Positions 20,862 to 30,688 of a DNA stretch of 44,589 nt are shown one piece after another. The notes under the pieces were generated by a model. It was not told the origin of the DNA. It was given only the letters and a program-made list of their open reading frames with translations, and ran no database searches. The position numbers and the translations under genes are program-made. Origin of the DNA: Chara braunii (taxonomy: Eukaryota; Streptophyta; Charophyceae; Charales; Characeae); NCBI GenBank assembly GCA_003427395.1, contig BFEA01000176.1:1478425-1523013 (forward strand), read 5' to 3'. Every line of letters begins with the position of its first letter. Within the stretch, counting starts at the first letter, position 1.

Positions 20862-21437
20862 CTAAAACCAACCTTGACTCTCCATTAATAGAGAGGGAAC
20901 TCTTGCAAGCTGTTAGACAGATGACATTGGGCAAATGCCCGATCTTGACGACCTCCCAGTGGAGCTTTTCCTAAGCTCATGGGAAGTGTTCTCCCTATTC
21001 TTGAGCCATATTTTTTATAAGGTCATAGTAATAGGCTCCTTGCTTAGAAATATCATGAATGAAGTCATATTTCTTTTATACAAAAAAACGATAAGCGAGT
21101 CTGAGAGGTGCGCACCTACCGACTGATCTTAGTCCTAAACATGGCTTACAAAACAATAGCTAAGGCACATGCAATCTGTTTATCTGCAAAACTCCCTCAT
21201 CTAGTGGGGTGGGAACAGGGGGCCTTTGTTAAAGGAAGGTCCATTTTTAGAACATATTGATCACAGTTAAGCCGTTGAAAGGAATTATCTCTTGAAAAAA
21301 AAAAAGTGGTTCTGTTGTTATTTGACATGAAGAAAGCGTACAATAAGGTTGGGTGGGTTTTTGTGTCCACCACACTAGTAAATAAAATGGGGTTTGATGG
21401 GAAGTTTTATAATTGGATCCGGGTGATTTATGCATAA
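20862..21437 (+). pseudogene. LINE (L1-type) reverse transcriptase remnant
   Basis: Successive frames give an L1-type reverse transcriptase order. SPLIERELLQAVRQMTLGKC leads, after a frameshift near 20940, to LDDLPVELFLSSWEVF and IFLLYKK. After another shift comes LNMAYKTIAKAHA with GAFVKGRSIF, and after a third, LLLFDMKKAYNKVGW (motif A with its aspartate) and MGFDGKFYNWIRVIYA. The catalytic DD motif further downstream is not found. At least three frameshifts and several stops make this dead. It probably belongs to the same insertion as the endonuclease remnant at 18640-19142. Confidence 0.85.
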
Positions 21438-21509
21438 GTCACCTCCATTGTGATAATGGACTATCAATTATCTTATGGATTTTAGTTAACAAGGTCCCTT
21501 ATTGATCCC

Positions 21510-21745
21510 TTGGGTTTTCACACCCAACCACATCGGCACATACTAATCTTGCTCGACACACACGTGCCCACAATTACTAGGTACAACTGGGTACGATGGG
21601 GTCAGGTCACGTTCACCCATTGTCAACCTCTCGCATGGTGATATGTCATTTTCTCTTGTCTTCGCTACTTAGTTTTTTCGATATTTAGCCTTCGAGTCCT
21701 ATGGATGATGCATGTGTGTGCTTTTATCGAATGAGTGTGGGGAAC
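21510..21745 (+). repeat. Direct repeat flanking the LINE remnant, copy 2
   Basis: Second copy of 17995-18240, beginning about 70 bp after the last recognisable LINE residue. It retains GTTCACCCATTGTCAACCTC and GCTACTTAGTTTTTTCG. Confidence 0.7.
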
Positions 21746-21984
21746 CAAGTTCTCACCCATTCTCAACCTCATGCATCATCCATGAAAGCGACATCTTTCG
21801 CTTTCATCGAATGAGTGTAATTGTTGCCTTGAGACACTCTTGCCCAACTTGTTTTCGATATTTAGCCTTCGAGTCCTATGGATGATGCATGTGTGTGCTT
21901 GCATCGGAAGAGTGCTTTCGGGAGCTAATTGCATAAATGTCCTCATTTTTCTTCTTCCTCTGTTTTGTGAGAACTTGGTTCCCC
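21675..21984. repeat. 49-bp exact direct duplication plus 18-bp perfect inverted repeat
   Basis: Positions 21675-21723 and 21852-21900 are identical over 49 bases (starting TTTTCGATATTTAGCC). Separately, GGGGAACCAAGTTCTCAC at 21739-21756 is the exact inverse of 21967-21984. The nested arrangement suggests a recent local rearrangement or the termini of a small foldback element of about 246 bp. Confidence 0.9.
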
Positions 21985-22368
21985 AATTGTTGGTGGTCAC
22001 TGGTTAGGACATGCCTTAGCAAGCGTAGGAATAACGGTTGACACAACTTTTCTTTTTTTTTTTGGAAATTTGGACAAAGAACTTTGGCGCGATCATCACG
22101 CGAGAAAATCCTTTTGAACTTTTGAACTCTTTGGAGAGAATGCGGGGAACATCGCGCATATTCGGAATTTATTTTGGCAATTAGAACTTCAACATAAAAA
22201 TTCCCATGAGAAATGAAAGTTGAAAAAACATTCCATAAAAAAAAAAAATCCTTCATATTTATAAATTATCATTCCAATGTTTGTCCAATTCTAAAATTTC
22301 CAATTTAATTTGTTAAGTTCCCGTCTAAATATTAGCTTTCCCTTCGAACTACATTTATTTGTTCAAGA
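21985..22368. other. No gene recognised
   Basis: AT-rich; short frames only. Confidence 0.4.
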
Positions 22369-22540
22369 TGGAATGAAAGTCTGGACGAGTTTATAAAATG
22401 TTTTAATTAAACTTTCATTCTATTACAACAAATATCGTCTAATTTAGATTGGATTAACCTATTTATGACTGGAAATCCTTACTTAGAATGGCAGTCCAAT
22501 TAAAATATTTCATGAACTCATCCAGACTTTCACTCCATCT
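22369..22540. repeat. Foldback sequence with 42-bp arms
   Basis: The left arm starting GATGGAATGAAAGTCTGG (22369) is the inverse of the right arm ending CCAGACTTTCACTCCATC (22540). About six mismatches spread over 42 bp, and the loop is about 85 nt. The hairpin looks like a small MITE or an inverted duplicate. Related GATGGAATGAAA wording recurs at about 22638. Confidence 0.85.
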
Positions 22541-24265
22541 CTAGCATGCAGTTCAAATAAGAAGGGATACCCGATTCTTGGAAGGAAAGTTTTCAAGTAA
22601 GACGAAAATTTTTAAAATTGGAATTACATTTTTTAAGATGGAATGAAAATTTGAAATTTAGAACGTAATTTTACTCTAGAATGATTATTTAATTCTGGAC
22701 AATTTTTCAACTAGGATTTTGAGAACACCGTATTTTTTGTTGTAATTGCAAGATGCTCCTTACTCGCACGTGCCTTGCTACCTTCTGTCGTGCACCCCAC
22801 CGCGCTTTAATTATAATCACAACTTTAGTTTTCTCTCGTTCCTCTCTTGGCAAGTGTGGGTGTAACTATGATCTTCTCCCTCTTTACTTCTCTTCGCACC
22901 GAAACATGCAGCCCCTTTCTCTTTGTCTCATTGGCCAGAGCGGTGCATGATTGGATCAATGTGTAGAGTGTGGCTACGTCCCCCGCACACGGCCCAGGCA
23001 TGTCAACCGTAGACACCTCCTTCCTTTCTATCTTCCCTTACCTTAGCGTAATCCCGACTATTTTCCGTAGATGCTAATTGATATAAATTTTACAAGCGCA
23101 ACTAAATCGCTCACGAATCTAACTTGTGGAGCTAGCGCTGTCGAGAGTATCGACTAATGAGTGTTGGCATGCAGGGAGGTGAGTTCGAGGCTGGGTGATC
23201 CGACGAGCTGGTAGTGAGTGTGCGGGGTTGACGTGTGGCCATGACGGACGGTGGGGCATGAGTGAACCCAACCTGCGTACTCGGGCTGAGCGCGATGACA
23301 ACTCTGAGTTGTTGGTTTGTGAGAGGCGACGGACTGCCTGCATCGGAGTAAGGAAGAGAATGGGGAACTGATGAGAGCGCACGAGGCGCTGGGGTGTGTG
23401 GGGACTTCTCTTCTTGCCTTCTAAGACTTTTGGTTTCGGCTTCTGCCATTTTTGCCTTTGTAATTTTGGATTTTTTGTACGATTTCCTCCTTTCTTATGA
23501 GTTCTCTCGTATTTCATTCTTTTTATGGATGATGTCATGAGTGATGATTGCAGTTTGATCGTCCCAATTTGCGTGCATAATCCTCGTTTATGTCTGGGGA
23601 TGGAATGATTGGGGAACGTGGGTGCACGCCTAGCCTTAGTCCATTGGAATTGAAGGGAAATAAAGAAGTCGGCCGCCTCGAGTTGCGTTGTGAATGGATA
23701 TTGGGCCATGTGTATACGTTACAATCGGCCAATCCCCCAGGTCAGGCAATACCCTGACGCGCACACGTTTCAGGTTTTCGTTGAGTCCGGGTTCGTCGTC
23801 GTAGAAACCGAGTTCCCGCCCGACTACCTTATGCTCCCCTCTAACGATTTAACTGTTATCCCCTGGGGTGCATTGGCCCCCTACCGATCGAGAACGCAGC
23901 CTGTGGCTGAGACTGTCCTAGGCGCCGAACCCGACCGTCCTGAATACCTGGCCTTGGAAGCCGCAAGCTGAGAAAGCCTCCTTTCCGTCCGAACCTTTTT
24001 GCATTTCGGTCCTTGGAACCTTGACATAGGAGATCCCAGTTCCGACCTGGGACTCCACCCCACTTTCCTAAAATCCTTGTCACAACCCCTTTTTCGCAAC
24101 ATTTGGGCCCGCTCCCACTCCGATAAGGAAGGCGCGCTGGGCGTGAGGTTGGGCATCACAAAGATAGCGGAGGTTTAAGTCAACTGTGCTATTACCACCA
24201 ACTCGGAACATACCTCCCCCGGGAACTTCGATTTGGTGGCCGGAATAGTACTGGATTGGTTGCCA
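22541..24265. other. No gene recognised
   Basis: The longest frames here (minus 23119-23709 and plus 23690-23971) overlap one another's antisense and show no domain, low-complexity bias or family motif I can name. The plus frame contains a plausible but unidentified stretch around TFQVFVESGFVVVETEFPPD. Confidence 0.35.
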
Positions 24266-24290
24266 TATATATATATATATATATATATAT
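24266..24290. repeat. (TA)n microsatellite
   Basis: Twelve TA dinucleotides. Confidence 0.95.
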
Positions 24291-25580
24291 CCCTGCGTGC
24301 CTGTGACCCCTGTCTTGTCAGGTTACCCTGCCAAGATGGTGATGGGTGATGGTCTTGGGGGAGGTAGGGATTCACCAGGGGAATTAACGAGAGGAAGGGT
24401 TGGTGGGGTCTTCTGAGGGATTCATCTGGATAACCAAATGGCCAGGGGCAACTGTCATATGTCTAGCATCGAACCTCTACAACAACGTGGGCATTTCCGG
24501 AAAAAAATGGGATCTGCCTAATTTTGTTTTGTTTTTGCATCTGGGCTGTCGCACTCCAAACCAAAAGCAAACCTCCTCAAGTGGGCATGGCCCCTGGACA
24601 TGGATACAGCCCCCTACCAAACTGAGTTCTTTTCTTGAGGTCATTTTCTTTCCGGCACCTCAGAAACCCTCAGTGTGCACGGTCTCTTATTTAGACTCTG
24701 GATATGCAATAGCCACCAAGCCCGTGCCATGCTGGCGCTCCCCTGTCACCCGCCCTCGTAGCACCCCGAAGGGACCCCGGCAATGGCTAGAGCCTCCAAC
24801 AATCCCCATCGACTTGCTTTTTCTTTTTTATATTATTATTATTATTATTATTATTATTTTTTTTTTTTTTTTTTTTTTTGTTGAGAGCATTCTCGCTCTG
24901 GGACTTTTTCGCCTGAGCTCTGGACGTCCCTGCGGTCACATACATCCACGCCAGGCTCTGATTGGGGTCAAATGTACCCAGTACAACCCTCCGTAGGTAG
25001 GGTGCGTACCTCCTGAGTTCTGACTGACGACAGCGATTTGACACGCAATATAGCAGCAAGGAAAATATTACGCTGAACGGTGAAGTGATCGTGTCCGCGT
25101 CATTTCCTTAGAGCATTCATATCACCTCGTCTGTTGGAACATGACCGCACTACCGTTTGGACTTCCCCCAAGGAATCCGGCCGTGATGCTGTCCAGGTGC
25201 GTTTGGGGCAGGACAGCTGTGGGTGCGCCCTTTCTTTCTTTTCATTGCTGTGTCCAGCAGGATTCGACACGGCCGCTGGGTGATCTTCCGTGGCTTATGA
25301 AATTCCTCGTCACCGACCCTCAAATATATGCCTTGAAATAAACATCCTCGAAAAATCTCTGGCATGCTATTTCTAGAAGTGAATACCGAGCACTGGCTGC
25401 AAGTCCGTCAGTCTTTAGTATCCAGTGCCTCTTGGGATGACCATCGTGGCTCTCGCTGCTTCTCTGCGACGGTGTGTTTGAGCATCCATTACATGCCATA
25501 TGAGCTTCCACGGCCGTCACCTTTCTTTTTTAACCCCCACCCTTTTTTTTTTGTTTTCTCTTTTTTTCTTTTCTTCAAAG
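24291..25580. other. No gene recognised; includes (TTA)n-poly(T) tract
   Basis: A (TTA)n and poly(T) tract spans 24828-24880. The plus frame at 24400-24996 reads through that tract, which argues against it being a gene. No domain is recognised in the rest. Confidence 0.4.
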
Positions 25581-25738
25581 GGCGACGGTCTTGAGATCTC
25601 ATCATCGAGTTGACCGGGCCCAATTCAGAATTAATAAATTATCTCATTGCATTCATCTAGGTCCATCAGGATTCGAACTTGGTTCTGTAATTCAACAGTT
25701 CATAGGTGTACCAACTGAGCTCAGGGGCTAGGTCCCAC
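25581..25738 (-). mobile_element. tRNA-derived SINE, copy 2
   Basis: On the minus strand an A-box-like TGAGCTCAGTTGGTA (25723-25709) and a B-box-like AAGTTCGAATCC (25680-25669) lead a body sharing GAATTGGGCCCGG, CAACTCGATGATGAGAT and CTCAAG blocks with the copy at 6756. A T-rich stretch at 25530-25575 would be the A-rich tail of the retroposon. A second, truncated tail (25911-25944) matches 25584-25617 at about 30 of 34 positions. Confidence 0.8.
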
Positions 25739-25892
25739 TAGCAAAGAGAATTGGATTGAGCGCGCGAATCCGGACGAGAATGTCGGAAAGATGCAGAAAC
25801 TCGACATTCAACTGCTTTTCTGCATCTCTTCTCAAAACACGTCCACATTCAGGAGCTTAATCCAATCCTCTTTGCTAGTGGGACCTCGCCCC
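25724..25892. repeat. Long hairpin with about 80-bp arms joined to the SINE head
   Basis: The left arm 25724-25803 and right arm 25813-25892 pair at roughly 80% identity, including GGTCCCACTAGCAAAGAG, ATTGGATT and GATGCAGAAA, around a loop of about 10 nt. The left arm runs straight into the SINE A box and the right arm into sequence leading to the truncated SINE tail at 25911. Two head-to-head SINE copies that lost their middles would give this structure. A transcript would form a long imperfect duplex like a small-RNA precursor. Confidence 0.85.
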
Positions 25893-25944
25893 AGGTCATT
25901 GGTTTACGACGACGGCCTTGAGGTCTCATCATCGAACTGGCCGG

Positions 25945-26312
25945 CCGCAGGTTATTTCCTGCAAACCCAAGTCCATGGCCCTTAGGTAGATGCACTAAGA
26001 GCAGCCGCCAGCATTTCCAATTCATCGGCGCAAAATTCCTGTTCCCGTTCATTCAGAATTCTGGAGGATGGCGAGTGGAGCAACGAGGTCCCATATACCA
26101 GGTGGTCATCCGTGTACCATTCAGCCACAGTGGGCTGGGTGTTCCACGGCCGTCACGCACACGGCCACAGAGGGCCAGCGGTATCACAGGACTAGTAGGA
26201 CCTCACCCCCATGTGTGGCCATACCCCTCTCCCCGTCCCTACTCCCTCACCTGCTCTCCCTCCCTAGCCCTCTCTCCCCCCCCCAAAAAAAAAAAGAAAA
26301 AAAAAAAAAATA
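25945..26312. other. No gene recognised
   Basis: Ends in C- and A-runs at about 26275-26310. No domain recognised. Confidence 0.4.
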
Positions 26313-26405
26313 AGAGGTGCACAGTGGCAATGCCGTGAGGGGCAGTGTGAAAAAAAAAAAAAAAAATAGAGGTGCACAGTGGCAATGCCGTGAGGGGCAG
26401 TGTGA
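26313..26405. repeat. 38-bp direct repeat separated by an A-run
   Basis: Identical 38-mers at 26313-26350 and 26368-26405 (starting AGAGGTGCACAGTGGCAATG), each preceded by an A-run. This looks like slippage duplication or an assembly effect near the following gap. Confidence 0.9.
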
Positions 26406-26531
26406 GTATGTGACTGATCCGACATTCTGTAGGGAAGGAATTTTTACGAGTTTTGCGGATCCCACTACTTTCTGGGGTCCTCTGTCAAGCCGAAACAATA
26501 GGCCCTTTTTCAGGGTGACATCTTGCATGGC

Positions 26532-26871
26532 NNNNNNNNNNNNNNNNNNNNNNNNNNNNNNNNNNNNNNNNNNNNNNNNNNNNNNNNNNNNNNNNNNNNN
26601 NNNNNNNNNNNNNNNNNNNNNNNNNNNNNNNNNNNNNNNNNNNNNNNNNNNNNNNNNNNNNNNNNNNNNNNNNNNNNNNNNNNNNNNNNNNNNNNNNNNN
26701 NNNNNNNNNNNNNNNNNNNNNNNNNNNNNNNNNNNNNNNNNNNNNNNNNNNNNNNNNNNNNNNNNNNNNNNNNNNNNNNNNNNNNNNNNNNNNNNNNNNN
26801 NNNNNNNNNNNNNNNNNNNNNNNNNNNNNNNNNNNNNNNNNNNNNNNNNNNNNNNNNNNNNNNNNNNNNNN
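26532..26871. other. Assembly gap (340 N)
   Basis: Unsequenced. Confidence 1.
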
Positions 26872-26945
26872 GTCCCACAGGGAAAGGGGACCCCAGCCCA
26901 GTTCCTTTCCGAAAAGCGTAGGCGCATTTGGGCGACGGGAAGATT

Positions 26946-27391
26946 GGGGCTCGTTCGACACTCCTCGGGCGCCGAGGAATTGTTCTTTCCACCTATTCTC
27001 GGGGATGCAGTCGGCAAAAAAAAGTGAAAACACTCCGAAGGAAATTCCTTGGGCTCCGAGGATTCCCCAGCCATTTCTTCCTTTTGCCCAAGGGACCTCA
27101 CGAGGTCCCTTGGGCAAAAGGAATCCGCGTTTCATGGAGAGGAGCGGGCACATGGGTAGAGAGACGTTACAACCGAGAATCTGGATCGTGGCGGCACCCT
27201 ATTGGCTGAAGGCCTCAAACACATTTGATTTTTTTTTTCTTTTCTTTTTTCTTGTCTGACATCGTTCGAAGGAACTGTCCTCGGGCAACGTCCCCGAGGA
27301 CAGGTGGAACGATGGCGGGAATTTCCTTGAAAACCCCCAAGGAAACTTCTTTCGGCCCCGAGGACGCCCCAAGGAGTGTCGAACGAGCCCC
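26946..27391. mobile_element. Tourist-like MITE (PIF/Harbinger type) with 20-bp perfect TIRs
   Basis: GGGGCTCGTTCGACACTCCT at 26946-26965 is the exact inverse of 27372-27391. The element is bounded by ATT on both sides (26943-26945 and 27392-27394), a 3-bp target duplication. PIF/Harbinger elements make 3-bp duplications and have GGG-starting termini, so this is the most likely superfamily, although their preferred target is TWA. The interior is non-coding and contains several short palindromes built on CCTCGGGG motifs plus a near-perfect central hairpin. Confidence 0.82.
27078..27123. repeat. Near-perfect palindrome, 22-bp arms with 2-nt spacer
   Basis: Arms 27078-27099 and 27102-27123 (starting TTCCTTTTGCCCAAGGGACC) pair without mismatch around AC. 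It lies inside the MITE at 26946-27391. Confidence 0.95.
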
Positions 27392-28261
27392 ATTGGTGCG
27401 AACAGACGGACACCGTAGATGCGGAACTGGATGAACCTTATCGACGATTCTGGCATGCCTGTCCATGCTCTTGGTGAATGGCTCTATGCTGTGTGTTTGT
27501 GTGTCCACTGCTGCACCGGCCAACACATGCTTCCCTCCTTCACTATTTGAAGACGGGTGATGGCCATAGATGCATTCGACGGTAGTTCATCGGACACGAA
27601 GGAGAGAAGGCCATATCTTCCCGGCTTGCGAATGACAGACTGAACAACACACGTGGCAATTTGTTTTCTCTGTGCACAATGGAGAAGCGCGTCAGCTTCG
27701 CCCTCAGGTATGGACAGCATGCAACAACAAGGCCGTCTGCTGCTTCCGCCATGCCCAATGTCCAGCCAAGCAGCCCTTGGGGCCTTGGCACTTCTGCAAC
27801 GGGATGGGGGGAAGGTGCTGTCCGCGGCTCTTTACCAATGCCCACTGGTTTACCTCCGTTACCTACCTTCAAGGTCCTGAACCCGTCGCTTGGCAACGTC
27901 TTCAGCCCATTGTCACAGTCAACATCTCTTCGTGGGCAGGGCAGCGGCGATCATTCACTTTCAGCCAACGTGCAATGACTGTTGGTTTGACAACTGTATA
28001 TGCACAATTGACGTGCTCGTGACATCATGCCAGGACTGCATGTAGGCGGTATGGGGAACATAGGGATGGAATGCAATCTGTGCACCACACGACTGGGATG
28101 TATGCACCTCACATGTAATTCGGCCTGGCTTCGAACATGCAGGTGTGCAATGACGGCGATCGTATGGTAGGAAGTCTGCCTCCCACGATAGGTGGTGTGC
28201 AGCCTTGCATGCGGGATGTTCACGTTCCTTTTTTTTTTTTTTTTTTATATTATAAATAAGC
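27392..28261. other. No gene recognised
   Basis: Overlapping frames of 60-120 residues on both strands without nameable domains. The plus frame at 27672-28022 is cysteine- and tryptophan-containing and unidentified. A T-run lies near 28229-28246. Confidence 0.35.
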
Positions 28262-28316
28262 TCCGATCTATTCGTGGGGAGCAGCACGTGCTGGGAACCG
28301 GGCTCCGGGCTCAGCG
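28262..28316 (+). repeat. Dispersed GACGCTGG-family short repeat, copy B
   Basis: Reads CTCCGATCTATTCGTGGGG then GCAGCACGTGCTGGGAACC, and ends near CAGCGTCAC. It is preceded by a T-run (28229-28246), as copies C and D are in the same sense. Confidence 0.75.
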
Positions 28317-28349
28317 TCACTTATAGTTGGAATACAATGCTTGATAATG

Positions 28350-28420
28350 GTTCAGGATGATTTGAGGATGATTCCAAATGATTCCGGCTGATTCAAGAAG
28401 ATTCAGGATGATTCAAAAGG
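28350..28420. repeat. Degenerate 10-bp minisatellite (GATGATTCAG-like)
   Basis: Six to seven repeats of a GGATGATTCA or AAGATTCAG motif. Confidence 0.8.
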
Positions 28421-28944
28421 CTATGAACTACTGGATTATAAACTAGGAAGATTAACCATAAGATCGTTCTATTCAGGATTCAATTTCTATTCTACCCCTA
28501 AATTCAGGTGATCTTATCAATTCAGCATCCCTTAAACAAAGCCGTGCCATGTACCAATCAAGCCTCTATGCGGTCCCACACCCTCAATCTAGCTGAGTTA
28601 CAGGGCAACGCTACCCACCCCAGCTCCGACCCTTGTCGGTCCTAATTGTAGCCGTCAGTCAAGTTTCTGAATTGCCTTCCTCCCTCAGCAACCCCAGAGT
28701 CCTCTACAAGGCCTCAAGCTCCTACTCATCAGGTTACAGGGCAAGCCCCAGCCCTGGCCAGCGTCGCTCTGGCATCAACTCAACTGGGCAATTACAAAAA
28801 CACAGCACATTCAAGAAACTGCTAAGTCAGTAATGACACCTAGCATTCCAGGATCTGATTTCAGTAAATCCTAAACAGAAAAAACCATCTGATGACAAAG
28901 ATTGGTTGATAGTGATTACTTTCTCCTATCCTTCTACCTGTTTC

Positions 28945-29720
28945 TTTCCGCCCCTTGTTGCCTCCGCCGAATGAACCACCCTGATGTGGAGCAGTCCTCT
29001 TCAGCCCCAACTAGGAGCAGACCCACTTACAACACTGCTTACCTCGAGGCATGCCATTCCCCCAAAAGTATGCTCCGATCTTCTTTCCCCTGTTCTAATC
29101 TGCCTCCGCTAGATGTTATCCAGCTCCAGATTAGTACATCCCACGTTCTACCTTTACTCCTTACAGAGCAATCACCTCCCGCCTTGCGATGCTCCTATAG
29201 AGATCAGTTCCCCCCATACTACCCGCTTGCCATCTCACTTGTATACAATGAATAGCAACTAGAGGAGAAAAAAGTAGGAAAAGGTCAATAATAAAAAGAC
29301 CAGAAAAAAGCAGACGATAATGTTAATGAAAATGTTGATTAAAGTTGATTCAGCTTCCGCTCTCCTCCCCACCTCTTGACCTCCCCCACCTCTCCTTCAC
29401 CCCCCTGCTGCCTCCGCTGAGCAGAACTGCACTGAAAACGAGCAGTTCATTTCGGCCGCAGCAGGAGAATGACACCTCAACCTTCCTTACTCCCTCGAGG
29501 CTACCAATTCCCCCTAAAGGTACACCTTTATCTGCCCACGCCCTAATCTACCACCGCTTAGAAGGTGATGCGACCCCTTTCATCCCTCCCAACCCTAGAT
29601 TGGAACAGTCCCCGAATCTGCCCTTACTCCCTAAAAGGCGAGCACCTCCCTCCTTGTGCTGCCCTTGCGAAGTAGAGCTCTCCCCACCTTAACCCACCTA
29701 CCATCTCAACTGGATTGAAC
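28945..29720 (+). repeat. Diverged tandem repeat, two units of about 310-330 bp
   Basis: Units at about 28945-29255 and 29397-29720 share TTGCCTCCGC, GAGCAG, TTACTCC or TTACCTCGAGGC, CCCTAAAG-type, GATCTTC or TCTGCC, CTTACTCC(T/C)TA and GCACCTCCC-type blocks in order. They are C-rich on this strand. No reading frame is shared. Confidence 0.65.
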
Positions 29721-29756
29721 CAGAAACCAGCAAGGGAAAGCCAGGGAGACTAAAAC

Positions 29757-29757
<1 letters not shown>

Positions 29758-29793
<36 letters not shown>

Positions 29794-29794
29794 A

Positions 29795-29835
<41 letters not shown>
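29758..29835. repeat. (ATG)n trinucleotide microsatellite
   Basis: About 26 GAT/ATG repeats with one ATA interruption. Confidence 0.97.
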
Positions 29836-29836
<1 letters not shown>

Positions 29837-30298
29837 AAAAGTTAGATGATAATAGTATAGACTACGAAATAACGAGTATTTCCAGATGATTATGATAATG
29901 TTAGAATATCAATACAGAAGATTTAGCGGGGATTCTGAATAGGAGTTCTATATTAAAAAACTGGCACGAATGCCCTTAGGCTAATGATAGTTTGAATTTA
30001 GAGCAAGCAGAAGCCTACTCTGTGGATGATGGCGCACTGCGTGATGGATAATTAGTAGGAATTATTAATAATGATGTCTATTTTGCTGAACATGATTTAT
30101 AATAAGAAGGTAAGAAGAGAAGACTCTCCGACACCCTCATCCCCCACCCTCCTCCCTTCCACTGGTTTTCCAAATACCCTAACTACTCATCCCTTTCCTT
30201 TTCCTCCCTTTCCCGTTCTCCCCCTCTTCCCATCCCTCTTAGTAATAAACACTTCCTCTCGTCATTCTCCATTGACCCCCTCTTCATCCCTCCCCCTT
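29836..30298. other. No gene recognised
   Basis: AT-rich start and C-rich end, with short frames only. Confidence 0.4.
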
Positions 30299-30673
30299 GT
30301 GTACGACGAGTGAAGCCGCGCCAGAATACGAAGTGCACATACTTAAGAATGATGGGGAGAAACGAAATGAGAAGCAGGAGGAGAAAAAAAGGAAAAAAAG
30401 GTTGCAGTCGAGTAGGGGAATCAGCGGAGGAAAAAAAAAAAAACGGAAGGCATTATGAGGGAAGGGCCAAGACCTGTCTCTTATACACATCTAGATGTGT
30501 ATAAGAGACAGGTGTACGACGAGTGAAGCCGCGCCAGAATACGAAGTGCACATACTTAAGAATGATGGGGAGAAACGAAATGAGAAGCAGGAGGAGAAAA
30601 AAAGGAAAAAAAGGTTGCAGTCGAGTAGGGGAATCAGCGGAGGAAAAAAAAAAAAACGGAAGGCATTATGAGG
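30299..30673. other. Assembly artefact: duplicated 162-bp block around a Nextera junction
   Basis: 30299-30460 and 30512-30673 appear identical (162 bases). Between them is CTGTCTCTTATACACATCT (30474-30492) followed immediately by its reverse complement (30493-30511). This is the Tn5 mosaic-end junction of Nextera mate-pair libraries. It is synthetic and not part of the genome. The duplication is best read as the same locus assembled on both sides of an untrimmed circularisation junction. The true sequence probably contains the 162-bp block once. Anything inferred from contiguity across 30461-30511 is unsafe. Confidence 0.98.
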
Positions 30674-30688
30674 TAAGAGGCAAGAAAG

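Noticed and set aside
23119-23709. 196-residue minus-strand protein gene
   Set aside because: Composition looks random, a comparable plus-strand frame overlaps its end, and no motif or neighbour supports it.
24400-24996. 198-residue plus-strand protein gene
   Set aside because: The frame passes through a (TTA)n and poly(T) tract, giving poly-Ile and poly-Phe; no domain is recognisable.
26247-27153. Long frames spanning the 26.5-26.9 kb gap
   Set aside because: Most residues are translated N; the flanking parts have no domain and overlap a MITE.
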